A DNA stretch of 64,000 nucleotides from Aerophototrophica crusticola (GTDB lineage: Bacteria; Pseudomonadota; Alphaproteobacteria; Azospirillales; Azospirillaceae): assembly GCA_001939945.1 (NCBI GenBank), contig MOEB01000003.1, positions 1 to 64,000 of the forward strand, read 5' to 3'. The notes under the pieces are model-generated. The model did not search any database. It was not told where the DNA came from and saw only the letters and a program-made list of their open reading frames with translations. Below are positions 40,900 through 51,034 of the stretch, in pieces. The position numbers were made by a program, and so were the translations under genes. Within the stretch, counting starts at the first letter, position 1; the number at the start of each line of letters is the position of its first letter.

Positions 40900-43800
40900 A
40901 TGATGAAGGTGAAGCAGGTGCGGGGCTCCGCGCTGAAGGCGGCGTTCCTGGGCGGCGCCGCGCTCGCGGCCCTGGCCACGGGCGCCCAGGCCCAGACCAC
41001 CGACGACCCGGGCAGCCAGTCCGCCCAGTTGGAAGAGATCGTCGTCACCGGTTCCCGCATCGCGCGGCCGAACCTGGAATCCAACTCGCCCGTCAGCGTG
41101 ATCGGCGAGGACCTGCTGGAAGCGCAGGGCTTCGAGAACGTGGCCGACATCGCGGCCACCCTGCCGCAGTTCGCGGCCAGCTTCGGCGCCTCGCGCACCC
41201 AGTCCACCTTCTCCGGCGCCACGGCGTCGGGCCTTCAGACGGTGAACCTGCGCAACCTGGGCACCAACCGCTCGCTGGTGCTGATCAACGGCCGGCGCGT
41301 GGTTGACGCGGTGACCGGCGGCGGCGGCGTGGACTTCAACCTGATCCCGTCCCAGAACATCCAGCGGCTGGAGATCGTGACCGGCGGCGCCTCGGCCGTG
41401 TACGGCGCCGACGCGGTGGCCGGCGTGGTCAACCTCATCACCAAGAAGGACTTCGAGGGCATCGAGGTCGGCGGCAGCTACGGCATCTCCGAGAAGGGCG
41501 ACAACGAGAACCCCAACGGCTACGTGCTGTTCGGCGGCAAGTACGGCGACGGCCGCGGCCACTTCCTGGTGACGGCGGAGGCCGACTACCAGGGTGAGGT
41601 GAGCTGCCGCGACCGCACCCTCTGCTCCGAGGACTTCCTGTGGATCCCGCCGGCGGACCCGATCCGCGGCCCCAGCGTGCGGTCGGGCATCGGCCTGGGC
41701 GGCCGGTTCATCATCGGCGGCGTCAACTACACCCGCCGCAACGGCAGCTTCACCGACCCGGCGGGCAACCCCTTCGTCTTCCAGACGGCCATCGACGGCT
41801 TCAACCGCAACGCCCAGCGCACCCTGGCCATCCCCACCGAGCGGTACCTGTTCGGCGCGGAGACGGAGTATGAGATCGCCAGCGGCATCAAGGCCTTCGT
41901 GGAGGTCTCCTACGGCCTGTCCGAGACGGACGCCCCCTTCGAGGGCCACCCCTTCCAGTCCAGCTCCGACCTGATCGGCGGCGTGAACGGGCTGGAGGCG
42001 ACGATCCCCGTCAACAACCCCTTCATCCCGCAGGTCCTGCGCGACCGCATCCCCGCCGGCCAGACCCAGATCAGCTGGCTGCAGCGCTTCCAGACCCTCA
42101 GCCCCCGCGGCGCCACCAACACCCGGCAGCAGACCCGCGCCGTGGGCGGCCTGCGCGGCGACCTGGGCGTGCTGGGCGACTACTTCTCGAACTTCGATTG
42201 GGAAGCGTCCTACACCTATGGCCGCTTCACCCTGGACAGCAACACCAACGGCCTCGTCTCCCTCACCAACCTGTACGAGGGGCTGCGGGTGGAGCCGGTG
42301 CCGGGCCTGGCGGGGCAGTTCCGCTGCGTCAACCCGGTGGCCCGCGCCGCCGGCTGCGTGCCCATCAACCCCTTCGCCGACTACACGCAGGAGATGGCGG
42401 AGTACCTGACCATCGACGCCGGCACCCGGGCGGAGAACGAGCTGCAGGACGCGGTGGCCTTCGTCTCCGGCCCGCTGTTCGAGCTGCCGGCGGGCGCCGT
42501 CCGTGCCTCGTTGGGCGTGGAGTTCCGCGACTTCTCCAGCTTCACCGACCAGGATGAGGCGCTGAACGCCGGCACCGTCACCGGCAACCAGATCCTGGAC
42601 AATGAGAAGCTGTCCCGGACCACCAAGGAGGTGTTCGGCGAGGCCATCATCCCCGTGCTGAAGGACCTGCCGGGGGCGGAGAGCCTGACGCTGGAGCTGG
42701 CCTACCGCTACTCCGACACGGAGGGCATCCGCGAGAAGTATGACACCTGGCGCTATGGCGGCGAGTGGTCGCCCATCGAGAGCGTCCGCTTCCGCGCCAA
42801 CCGCGCCCGCGCCGTGCGCACGCCCCTGCCGGGCGAGCTGACCGGCGGCTTCGAGACGGCGGGCGTGGTCAACGACCCCTGCGCCGTGGAGCGCCGCAAC
42901 GCCAACGCCACCCGTGCGGCCAACTGCGCCGCCGACGGCGTGCCGGCCGACTACAACCCGCCGCAGCTCGTCCGCCAGGGCGTGCAGGGCTTCGTCGTCG
43001 GCAACCCGGACCTGGACCCGGAAGAGGCGATCACCACCACCTACGGCGTCGTCTTCACGCCGGATTTCGTGCCGGGCCTGGCCGTCACCGTGGACCGGTT
43101 CGACATCGACCTGGAAAAGGTCATCACCACCCTGGGCCGCCAGACCCAGGTGGACCAGTGCTACGACACGGTGGAGCGGCTGTTCTGCAACGTGGTGACC
43201 CGCGGCGCCACGCCGCTGATCCCCGGCGCCACCTACGCCCTGCTGGGCGTGAATGACCAGACGGGCAACACGGCCTCCTTCCGCATCAAGGGCATCGACG
43301 TGGAGGCCACCTACGGCTTCGACGTGGCCGACCTGACCGGCGCGTCCGCCGACCTGGGCGAACTGAACCTTCGCCTGGCCATGACCTTCTATGACAAGGC
43401 GGACTACCGCCCGGCGCCGGACGCCGAGGTGCGCGACCTGCTGGGCGTGGCCGGCGGCGACACCACCCTGGCCGGCTTCCTGAAGCGGCAGGGCACCTTC
43501 AACATCTTCTACAAGCTGGACCCGTTCAACGTGGCCTGGACCACCCGCTACATCGGCAAGGCCAAGACCGACCAGGACCCGACCTACCCGAAGATCGGCG
43601 ACCGGTTCTACCACAATGTCCGGCTGGGCCTGAACCTGGAGGACCAGTACGAGTTCTACTTCGGCGTCAACAACCTGGCCGACAGCAAGCCGCCCTTCTT
43701 CCCCTCCGGCACCTCGGGCACCCAGGCGCTGGATACCATCCCGGCCTATTACGACGTGTTCGGCCGGTCCTACTACGCGGGCTTCCGCGTGCGGTTCTGA
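40900..43800 (+). CDS. TonB-dependent receptor
   Basis: This 966-residue receptor of the large group abundant in Caulobacter and sphingomonads has a signal peptide ending ATGAQAQ, the TonB-box/plug junction LEEIVVTGSRIARPN, and plug motifs (NLRNLGTNRSLVLINGRR and GGASAVYGADAVAGVVN). A long barrel closes with GFRVRF. The ligand is unknown. Size and plug type fit carbohydrate- or complex-substrate receptors rather than classic siderophore receptors. There are two adjacent ATGs (40900 and 40903) after AGGGAG; the second has the better spacing. It follows the NCS2 permease, which may hint at a nucleobase-related ligand. Confidence 0.92.
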   Translation: MMKVKQVRGSALKAAFLGGAALAALATGAQAQTTDDPGSQSAQLEEIVVTGSRIARPNLESNSPVSVIGEDLLEAQGFENVADIAATLPQFAASFGASRTQSTFSGATASGLQTVNLRNLGTNRSLVLINGRRVVDAVTGGGGVDFNLIPSQNIQRLEIVTGGASAVYGADAVAGVVNLITKKDFEGIEVGGSYGISEKGDNENPNGYVLFGGKYGDGRGHFLVTAEADYQGEVSCRDRTLCSEDFLWIPPADPIRGPSVRSGIGLGGRFIIGGVNYTRRNGSFTDPAGNPFVFQTAIDGFNRNAQRTLAIPTERYLFGAETEYEIASGIKAFVEVSYGLSETDAPFEGHPFQSSSDLIGGVNGLEATIPVNNPFIPQVLRDRIPAGQTQISWLQRFQTLSPRGATNTRQQTRAVGGLRGDLGVLGDYFSNFDWEASYTYGRFTLDSNTNGLVSLTNLYEGLRVEPVPGLAGQFRCVNPVARAAGCVPINPFADYTQEMAEYLTIDAGTRAENELQDAVAFVSGPLFELPAGAVRASLGVEFRDFSSFTDQDEALNAGTVTGNQILDNEKLSRTTKEVFGEAIIPVLKDLPGAESLTLELAYRYSDTEGIREKYDTWRYGGEWSPIESVRFRANRARAVRTPLPGELTGGFETAGVVNDPCAVERRNANATRAANCAADGVPADYNPPQLVRQGVQGFVVGNPDLDPEEAITTTYGVVFTPDFVPGLAVTVDRFDIDLEKVITTLGRQTQVDQCYDTVERLFCNVVTRGATPLIPGATYALLGVNDQTGNTASFRIKGIDVEATYGFDVADLTGASADLGELNLRLAMTFYDKADYRPAPDAEVRDLLGVAGGDTTLAGFLKRQGTFNIFYKLDPFNVAWTTRYIGKAKTDQDPTYPKIGDRFYHNVRLGLNLEDQYEFYFGVNNLADSKPPFFPSGTSGTQALDTIPAYYDVFGRSYYAGFRVRF

Positions 43801-43900
43801 CCCCAAACCCCCGGCCGCAGCGCGGCCGGGGGCCTCGGCGGCCGGTACCCCGACAGGGGCGGCCGGCCCGGTTTACCTGCTGGTATGTCGTTCCCACTCG

Positions 43901-43932
43901 GCCGCCGCGGCAAACCCGCGGCGGCTTTTCTT
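43901..43932 (+). terminator. Rho-independent terminator after the TonB receptor
   Basis: GCCGCCGCGG (43901-43910) and CCGCGGCGGC (43916-43925) form a 10-bp stem with a 5-base loop, followed by TTTTCTT. An additional GC hairpin (CCCCCGGCCG/CGGCCGGGGG, from 43808) lies just after the stop. Confidence 0.8.
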
Positions 43933-43952
43933 TCATGGGGGGAAGGGGGGTA

Positions 43953-44333
43953 TCAACCCCGCGGCGGCAGGCGGGGGCTGCGGCGGCGGACCACCACCAC
44001 CTCCGGTGCCGCGCGGGACGGCTGGCGCGGCTCGGCCGCGGGGCCGCCGGTATAGGGCGCGCGGGGGCCAGGGGACGCCGCGCCCTCGGCGTTGCCGCGC
44101 GGGTCCTGCTCCCACAGGTTCACCGGCTGCGCCGGCAGCACCGTGGCCAGGGCGTGCTTGTAGACAAGCTGCTGCAGGCCCCGGTGCTCGATCACCAGGC
44201 AGTACTGGTCATGGCCGACCACGCGGCCTTGCAGCTTCACGCCGGACGACAGGAACACCACCAGCTCCACCTCCCGGTCCTCCAGGTGGTCCAGGAACTG
44301 CTGCTGCAGGGGCTTGGCTTTGGCGGTGGCCAT
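43953..44333 (-). CDS. Hfq-like RNA-binding protein with long C-terminal tail
   Basis: This 126-residue protein has residues 8-70 forming an Sm/Hfq domain: LQQQFLDHLEDREVELVVFL, SGVKLQGRVVGHDQYCLVIE, and the Sm2-like LVYKHALATVLPAQPV, which corresponds to the Hfq YKHAIST motif. A Pro/Arg-rich disordered tail of about 55 residues follows. It differs from canonical alphaproteobacterial Hfq (about 80 residues, normally beside hflX), so I take it as a paralogue or an Hfq-like variant. The start is uncertain: ATG 44333 gives the standard domain start, ATG 44399 adds 22 Pro-rich residues. It converges on the TonB receptor. Confidence 0.82.
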   Translation of the reverse strand: MATAKAKPLQQQFLDHLEDREVELVVFLSSGVKLQGRVVGHDQYCLVIEHRGLQQLVYKHALATVLPAQPVNLWEQDPRGNAEGAASPGPRAPYTGGPAAEPRQPSRAAPEVVVVRRRSPRLPPRG

Positions 44334-44685
44334 CGGGCGGGGCTCTGTGGTGGGGGGGACGGTGGGGCTTCCGGTCACCGGCGGTGGGCTCGCAGGCATC
44401 AGGTGCCCAGCATCAGGTGCAACGAATCGGCGCCGCAGGCAAGCGCGACCTCGCCGCCGGGGGGAGACTTTTTCCCCCGCCCACGGCGTCCTCCATACTG
44501 CATCGCAATAGAAGGGGGGCGCAAGGGCTGCCGGGCCATGGCCGCTGCCGCGGATTCATAAACGAACTGCCGATCATAAATACGCATAAGCGCCGCGATT
44601 GACTTTGTAACTACCCCTATGGGATAGGCGCCCCGATCCCCGACGGGACTTGGTGCCGCCATGGCCGGGCCTGTCGCGACCTTGA
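44334..44685. other. Divergent intergenic region, Hfq-like gene / autotransporter
   Basis: No further gene is seen. A locally AT-rich patch near 44560-44640 contains TTGACT (44599-44604), a plausible -35 for the autotransporter. The downstream -10 candidates (TATGGG, GGATAG) are poor. Confidence 0.35.
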
Positions 44686-47600
44686 ATGGCAACAGCCCGG
44701 ACGGACCGAACCGTGAGCCCCAAGAAGACCCCTGCGCTCCGCGCCCTGCTCCTCGCCTCCACCGCCGCCTGCGCGCCGCTCCTGCTCGCCGGCCCCGCGC
44801 AGGCGCAGTCCGCCTGCGCGCCGACCGCCGGCCCCACCGTGCTGTCCTGCGGCAACGGGCTGGGCGGGACCATCCCGTATGGCGACGGCGGGGTGAATGT
44901 GACGGTGCGGCAGGGGGCCACCGTGACCTCACCCATCCTCATCAACCGGTTCGTGAACAGCCGCGGCGGCGTCCAATTCACGAACCTGGGCACGCTGACC
45001 GCCGTCTCCTCGTCCTTCTTCAACCCTTACTCGCTGGAAATCTATGGGGAGACCAACCAGCCCACCAACTCCCTGACCTTGCGCAACGAGGGCCGGCTGG
45101 GGTGGGTGCGGTTCAGCATGGGCGGGACGGCCAGCTTCAGCAACACGGGCTCCATGGGTGGGCTGGTCGGGTCCAGCGCCGGCGACCTGTCGATCAGCAA
45201 CGCCGGGACCATCACCTATGCCGCCAGCAACATCTTTGACACCATAAACGTGTCGGCTGGCTTGACCCGGTTCGTGACGCTTGCCTCCACCTACAACCAG
45301 TCCACGACGACTGACGCGAACGGCAACCGGGTCGTCACGACCAACACGCGGAACGCCACCGACACGGAAGTCGTCTCTACAGGAAAGTTCAGCTTGTCGA
45401 ACGCGGCCGGGGGAGTCATCAACGCCCGGGTCGCCTCCATGCCATTCGTCACCCAATGGTTCAGCGGGCTCGGCGGCGCCACCATCGAGAATGCAGGCCG
45501 TCTGGATCTCGTGAACATGTCGGTCGGCGCCGGCGGCGTGTACTCCAGCAATGACACCCGTAACACCTGGGTGGACACCTACTCCCCGAACAACTTCATC
45601 GTGGGGACCTCGAGCACTTCCAACTCGATCTCGACCACCCGGGTCGTCGCGGGCGACGTGTCGGTCACCAACCGGGCGGGCGGCGTGTTCGGGTTCTCGC
45701 AGTTTACCGCCCGTACGTCCGCCGGCTCTGCCACCTTCACGAACGAGGCGGGCGCCACGGTCGCCAGCACGCCGGTCAGCGGCCTGATCCTCAGTGCCGG
45801 CACCACTGTTTCCAACTCGGAAAACAGCTCCAACTACTCCTCCTCGAGCACCGCCAGCGGTGGCCGCTACTCCAGCAGCGGCAGCGGGCGGTCGACGGCG
45901 ACCGCCACCGCCGGCAGCGTCACCTTGACGAACGGGGGCGCTTTCAACGGCACCGCAAGCCTGTCGGCCACCGACGCGGCCACCGTCAACAATACCGGGA
46001 CCATCACGGGCTCCATCGGCGTCTCTGCGGGGGCATCGCTCAGCGACGGCAACTCCAGCAACTCCAGCTCGAACAGCTTCGGCTCATCCTCGGCCTACGA
46101 CTTCGCATCCCAGTCCACCAACGTCACCAGGGCGGTGGCAGGACGGATCAGCGTCACGAACGGCCAGGGCGCGAGCATCGGCGGCACGGTTTCGCTGAGT
46201 GCCCTCAAGGGCGAGATCACCCTGGCCAACGCCGGGTCCATCCAGAGCCTTCGGACCAGCTTGGGCTCCACTGACTCGAGCACGGTGTCGAGCAGCTCGG
46301 AGCGGCAGACCAACACCCCATCCGGGATCAACTTCCTGTCCCTGGTCGATCGCTCGTCCAGGACCGAGGCGACCCAGACCGCGGTGTCCGGGACGGTCCG
46401 GCTCACCAACGAGGCGACCGGCACCATCGGTTTCATCACCCTGGCCAACTTCGCAGACACGGCCATCGTCAATGACGGCGTGATCAGCCGTGGCATCTTC
46501 TTCGAGGGGTCGTCCCTGGACCCTACCCGCTCCACCACCAGCACGACCACCCGGACCTTCCGGTCGGAGTCGTCCAGCGGCCGCTCCACCAGCGAGGAGC
46601 AGACTTCCGTTTCCTTCTCGGGCGCGTCGGCCGGGGCCTCCCTGGCCATGACGAACCGCGGCACGGTCGGCGAGACGAACCTGCCCGGCACCGGGTTCCT
46701 GAGCTTGGTGGGCGACGGGGCCGTCTCCCTCGCCAACAGCGGGACAGTGTTTGATGGCGCGTGGCTTTCCGCGGGCAGCCGCCGCGCCACCTCGCAGTCC
46801 TCCGTGGTCGTGCAGCAGACCTATGTCACCAGCGGGTCGATAACCGACCAGCTCTCCCGCACCGTCACGACCACGGACCTGTCCAGCACGGCCGAGGCCA
46901 TGGGCGGCACGGTACGGCTGGAGAATGCCGGCACCCTTGGCCGCCTCGTGGCAGGCCCGGACGGTGTCGCCAACCCGGCCGGCTCCGTCTACCTTGAAGG
47001 CCGGGTGGCGGAACTCGCCAATACCGGCAGCGTGACGCTCACCGACGTGATACTGTCCGCGCGCAGCCTGGCCCAGACCACGGGCCGGCGCACCACCGAG
47101 ACGGCGGAGTCGCGCTACGTCACCGTCGCCGGCAGCAACCTCCTGCGGAACCTGGCGACCACCACGACGGAGACCACCCAGGAACGCGCCGAGACGGCCC
47201 GGGGCACCGCGACCCTGCGCAATTCCGGCTCGGTCCAGGTAACCGGCGGGATTGAGGTCAGCGCCCCGGAGGCCGCCACGCTGGTGAACTCCGGCCGCCT
47301 CTCCGGTGGGTCGCTGTTCGTCGGGGACCGGTCTGAGGACACCCGGTCATCCTCCACGACCCGCGTCACCCAGACCCGACTGGATTTCGGCCCCACGACC
47401 CGGACATCGACGCTCGTGTCCGCCGACTCGTCCAGCCGCACCGTTTCATCCGTCGCCACCCTGCGGAACGAGGCCGGCGGCACCCTGTCCCTCGGCTCCA
47501 TCCTGCTGGGCGGGTCCGTCTCGTCCATGGAGAATTCCGGCGCGGTCCGGGTGTCCGGCTTGGGCATCTATGGCTCCGTCCTCGACAGCGTGGCACGTTT

Positions 47601-50600
47601 CGCCAATGACCGGCTCGTCTCCTCCGCCACCCGCTCCCTGGGTGGCCGGGCCAGCCTGGCCAACAGCGGCACCGTCTCCGGGCTGCCGGGCGGCGACCCT
47701 GCCATCCTCATCGTGGCGGCGGATTCCGAGGCGCGGCTGAGCAACGCCGCCTCCGGCACCATCACCGGCGAGGTCCGGGTGGAGTCCCTGTCGTACGACA
47801 CGTCCGCCACGGCGGACGGGGGTACGATCACGACGCGCCAGACCCGCGTCGGCGGCCTTGCCGCCCTGCAGCAGAACGGGACCATCACCGGTCCCGTGAA
47901 CGTGCTGGGCTTCGCCCAGTCCTCCCTGGCCAACGCCGGCCGCATCACGGGTGCCGTCACCGTCGGGTCCACACGCCTCGGCGACTATGACATGGGCCGG
48001 GGTGACGCGCTGTTCGCCGATATCACCACCGCCAACGGCCAGACCACCCGAAGCTTGGCCCGCCCCGCCACGGTGCCGTCCGGCGTGACCCTGGTCGGGC
48101 CGTCAGGCCTGACCTCCGTCATCGGCACCACCCAGGCGGCCCTGTTGGGCAGCGCCGTGCTGACCAACGGCGGCACCATCACCGGGGCCGTGGGCGTCGG
48201 CGCCTACGATACCGCCTACCTGGAGAACAGCGGCACCATCGCCGGGAACGTCACCCTGCTGGCCAACGGCACGCGAATCCTGAACAACAGCGGGACCATC
48301 ACCGGGACCGTGACCATCGGCGTGATCCCGACCGCCCAGACCGTCACGGCGGCCAGCCCGGCGCCGACCACCACTGCTGCCGATACCCCGGCCGTTGCCA
48401 CTGCCACTGCCGCTGTCGCCATGGGCCCGGCCCTGCCCGCCGCTGCGGCAGAGGGGCCGACGCCGTCCTCGGTGCCGGCGGCCGCGCCCACGACCACCCC
48501 AGCCCCTGCGGCGACGCCGCCGCTTGCCCGAATTGCCCTGCCCGGGCTGGTGTCGGCCGAGGCCCAGGGCTTCTCCCTGGTTGCTGACGAGGCCCAGCCG
48601 GAGGCGGTGACGCCCGCGGCTACCCCCGTGGCCGCGGCGACGGTGCCGGCCCTGCCGGCCTCCATGCTGGCGGCCCCGGCCACCGTGATGGCCACGGCAG
48701 TGCTGCCGACGCCGTCGGCCAGCCGATCGGCGACCGCCGCCGACCTCCTGGCCACGCAGAACACGGCCCTCGGCACCCGTGTCACCTCCACCGGCTCCAT
48801 CGGCGCCCTGGTGGCCCAGGGCCCGCAGACCAGCATCCAGCTCAGCGGCACGGGCGCCCGCATCGGCAGCCTCAGCTTCACCGGCGCCGGCTCCAGCAAC
48901 ACGGTGACCCTGTCCGGCGGTGCCACGGTGGACAGCCTGACCAGCCTGGTGGCTGCCGACGGCACGCGGCTGGCCACCACCAGCGTCACCTGGGACGTGG
49001 CGGCCGGCGCGACCCCCGCCAGCTTCAGCGGCAGCATGTCGGGCCTGACCAGCTTCACCAAGACGGGGGCGGGCACCCTGGTGCTGCGTGGCCGGGTGGA
49101 TGCCACGAACCTGGACGTCAGCGCCGGCCAGTTGGGCTTCGCCGGCACCAACGCGGGCGTCACCGGCAACTTCGCCGTCCGGTCCGGCGGCGTCTTCATG
49201 CCGGGCGTCACCCCCGGCCAGGGCACGATCACCCTTGCCAACGGCCAACTCTTCGCCACCAACGCGGACGACATGTCCGTGGGCGGCAACCTCTCCCTCG
49301 CCCAGGGCGGCGACTACCGGGTCTACGTCCAGCCGGCCTTCACCCGCACGGCCACGCTGGGCGCCAACGGCGTGCCGGTGGGCGGCACTTCCTTCGCCGT
49401 GGATACCGGCGCCCGCAGCAGCCTCGTCACGGTGGGCGGCAACGCCACCCTGGCCGGCGGCATGACGGTGATGCTGAACCCCTATACCCTGTACCGCGAC
49501 GGCCAGACGGTGGACGTGATGCGGGTGGGCGGCACCCTGTCCACCACGGGCATGACCCTGGGCCTGGGCGTTTCCAGCCCCGTGATCACGCCGCTGCTGC
49601 GGACCCGGACGGTGGGCACGCAGACCGTGCTGGGCGTGGAGCTGGACCGCCGCTCCTACGCCACCGTGACCGGCGGGGCCGCCAATGGCGCGGCGGTGGG
49701 CGCGGCCCTGGACGGGGCGCTGGTGACCACGCTGGGCATCCTTGCCGCCGCGCCGGGGAACGCCACGGCGCAGGACATGGCGAACCTGCTGACGGCCTTC
49801 GACTTCGGCTTCACCGCCGCCCAGGCGACGGCCGTGGCCGGCGACCTGGACGGGGAGTTCTACGCCTCCCTGGGCGCCCTGGACTTCGACCGGGACTTCG
49901 CCCAGGCAGGGGCCGACCGGCTGGACGCCGAGGCGGGGGCCACGCCCCCGGGCCAGACCAGCTACGGCGGCTGGGTCGCCTTCACCGGCGGCAAGGACGA
50001 GCTTGGCGAGCGTGCCGGCCTGTCCGGCATCAACGGCGACTACCGCGGCGTCGCGGTGGGCATGGAGGCACGCACCCCCGGCGGGCTGCTGCTGGGCCTG
50101 ATGGCCGGCCGCGGCAACACCGACGTGGACAGCCGCGGCGGGCTGGACACCGCCAAGGTGGAAAGCAAGCATTTCGGCCTCTATGCCGGGATGCGCTTCG
50201 CGGTCGGCGCGGACGACGCCGTCCGGTTTGAGACCCAGTCGGTCCTCAGCCGCAACGACATCGAGGCAACCCGCCGCCTGCCCACCCTGGGCCGCACCGC
50301 CACCACCGACACCGAGGGGGTGGAGGGCACGGCCCGGGCCAAGCTCTCCTATGACGCCGTTCTGAACGGCGGCCGCACGGTGCTGTCGCCCTTCGCCGGC
50401 CTGACCTACAAGGTCCGCGGGGTGGACGGCTTCACGGAGTCCGGCGCCAACGCCGTCGGCCTCGCCGTCGGCAGCGACAATGACCGCCGCCTGGACGGAA
50501 CCCTGGGCCTGGGCGCCCGCCACGCCTTCACCCTGGGCGAGGTGACGACCCTGACCCCGTCGGTGACCGTCGCCTACCGCTGGCAGGGCGACCCCGGCAC

Positions 50601-50799
50601 CACGGCCACCGCCCGCTTCCTGGGCGGCGCCACCGCCTTCGACAGCCGCGGGCTGGAGCGGGACGACGGCGTCGACCTGAACCTGGGCCTGTCCCTGAAA
50701 GTGGGCGCCACGTTCGAGGCCTTCGCCGGCTACGCCGGGACCCTGGCCGACGATGAGCGCGCCACCCGCGTCAGCGCCGGCATCCGCGCCCGGTTCTGA
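44686..50799 (+). CDS. Giant type V autotransporter
   Basis: This 2037-residue secreted protein has a signal peptide (ending GPAQAQ, about residue 41) and a passenger of about 1300 residues. In the passenger, beta-solenoid words (xLTNxGTIxG) alternate with Ser/Thr-rich segments (for example near residues 380-410 and 445-475). An Ala/Pro/Thr-rich linker at about 1220-1360 follows, then an autotransporter-associated repeat ([19 protein letters not shown], about 1445), and a C-terminal autotransporter beta-barrel (about 1763-2037) ending in aromatic ARF. It is likely a surface adhesin or biofilm factor. A GTG at 44713 may be the true start. A strong terminator follows the gene. Confidence 0.9.
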   Translation: MATARTDRTVSPKKTPALRALLLASTAACAPLLLAGPAQAQSACAPTAGPTVLSCGNGLGGTIPYGDGGVNVTVRQGATVTSPILINRFVNSRGGVQFTNLGTLTAVSSSFFNPYSLEIYGETNQPTNSLTLRNEGRLGWVRFSMGGTASFSNTGSMGGLVGSSAGDLSISNAGTITYAASNIFDTINVSAGLTRFVTLASTYNQSTTTDANGNRVVTTNTRNATDTEVVSTGKFSLSNAAGGVINARVASMPFVTQWFSGLGGATIENAGRLDLVNMSVGAGGVYSSNDTRNTWVDTYSPNNFIVGTSSTSNSISTTRVVAGDVSVTNRAGGVFGFSQFTARTSAGSATFTNEAGATVASTPVSGLILSAGTTVSNSENSSNYSSSSTASGGRYSSSGSGRSTATATAGSVTLTNGGAFNGTASLSATDAATVNNTGTITGSIGVSAGASLSDGNSSNSSSNSFGSSSAYDFASQSTNVTRAVAGRISVTNGQGASIGGTVSLSALKGEITLANAGSIQSLRTSLGSTDSSTVSSSSERQTNTPSGINFLSLVDRSSRTEATQTAVSGTVRLTNEATGTIGFITLANFADTAIVNDGVISRGIFFEGSSLDPTRSTTSTTTRTFRSESSSGRSTSEEQTSVSFSGASAGASLAMTNRGTVGETNLPGTGFLSLVGDGAVSLANSGTVFDGAWLSAGSRRATSQSSVVVQQTYVTSGSITDQLSRTVTTTDLSSTAEAMGGTVRLENAGTLGRLVAGPDGVANPAGSVYLEGRVAELANTGSVTLTDVILSARSLAQTTGRRTTETAESRYVTVAGSNLLRNLATTTTETTQERAETARGTATLRNSGSVQVTGGIEVSAPEAATLVNSGRLSGGSLFVGDRSEDTRSSSTTRVTQTRLDFGPTTRTSTLVSADSSSRTVSSVATLRNEAGGTLSLGSILLGGSVSSMENSGAVRVSGLGIYGSVLDSVARFANDRLVSSATRSLGGRASLANSGTVSGLPGGDPAILIVAADSEARLSNAASGTITGEVRVESLSYDTSATADGGTITTRQTRVGGLAALQQNGTITGPVNVLGFAQSSLANAGRITGAVTVGSTRLGDYDMGRGDALFADITTANGQTTRSLARPATVPSGVTLVGPSGLTSVIGTTQAALLGSAVLTNGGTITGAVGVGAYDTAYLENSGTIAGNVTLLANGTRILNNSGTITGTVTIGVIPTAQTVTAASPAPTTTAADTPAVATATAAVAMGPALPAAAAEGPTPSSVPAAAPTTTPAPAATPPLARIALPGLVSAEAQGFSLVADEAQPEAVTPAATPVAAATVPALPASMLAAPATVMATAVLPTPSASRSATAADLLATQNTALGTRVTSTGSIGALVAQGPQTSIQLSGTGARIGSLSFTGAGSSNTVTLSGGATVDSLTSLVAADGTRLATTSVTWDVAAGATPASFSGSMSGLTSFTKTGAGTLVLRGRVDATNLDVSAGQLGFAGTNAGVTGNFAVRSGGVFMPGVTPGQGTITLANGQLFATNADDMSVGGNLSLAQGGDYRVYVQPAFTRTATLGANGVPVGGTSFAVDTGARSSLVTVGGNATLAGGMTVMLNPYTLYRDGQTVDVMRVGGTLSTTGMTLGLGVSSPVITPLLRTRTVGTQTVLGVELDRRSYATVTGGAANGAAVGAALDGALVTTLGILAAAPGNATAQDMANLLTAFDFGFTAAQATAVAGDLDGEFYASLGALDFDRDFAQAGADRLDAEAGATPPGQTSYGGWVAFTGGKDELGERAGLSGINGDYRGVAVGMEARTPGGLLLGLMAGRGNTDVDSRGGLDTAKVESKHFGLYAGMRFAVGADDAVRFETQSVLSRNDIEATRRLPTLGRTATTDTEGVEGTARAKLSYDAVLNGGRTVLSPFAGLTYKVRGVDGFTESGANAVGLAVGSDNDRRLDGTLGLGARHAFTLGEVTTLTPSVTVAYRWQGDPGTTATARFLGGATAFDSRGLERDDGVDLNLGLSLKVGATFEAFAGYAGTLADDERATRVSAGIRARF

Positions 50800-50850
50800 C
50801 CACCGCGCCACCGGGCTCCGGCGGAGCCTGCCCCGGCCCCCGGGCCGGGG

Positions 50851-50906
50851 GCGGCTCAGGAGCACGGAATTCCGGACCCGTTTCCAGTCTGCTGGAAGCA
50901 GGTCCA
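50851..50906. repeat. Dispersed repeat, family C (second copy)
   Basis: Contains GGACCCGTTTCCAGTCTGCT and a preceding GGCTCAGGAGCACGG. In reverse complement this parallels the words of 2637-2710 (GACTGGAAACGGGTCC, then a CTCAGTCGCC-like tail). It lies between the autotransporter stop and its terminator. Confidence 0.5.
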
Positions 50907-50907
50907 C

Positions 50908-50938
50908 AGGGCCCGCCGGCGACGGCGGGCCCTTTTCC
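50908..50938 (+). terminator. Rho-independent terminator of the autotransporter gene
   Basis: AGGGCCCGCCG and CGGCGGGCCCT form an 11-bp stem with a GCGA tetraloop, followed by TTT and a pyrimidine tract. Confidence 0.9.
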
Positions 50939-51034
50939 TTTCCGCCGCGCCCGGGAGAAGGATGGGACACGGGCGGGAGCAAAACCCCTCCCCGACGTTA
51001 TCCCCGCACACCGGGGGACAGGGGGGACGGGACA

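Noticed and set aside
40729-43806. A 1025-codon open frame antisense to the second TonB receptor
   Set aside because: It mirrors the receptor codon for codon, is low in complexity (Gly/Val/Ala/His/Gln) and has no ribosome site. It is a GC-driven shadow.
48103-50982. A 959-codon open frame antisense to the autotransporter
   Set aside because: No domains are present, and composition reflects the complement of the Gly/Thr/Ala-rich passenger.
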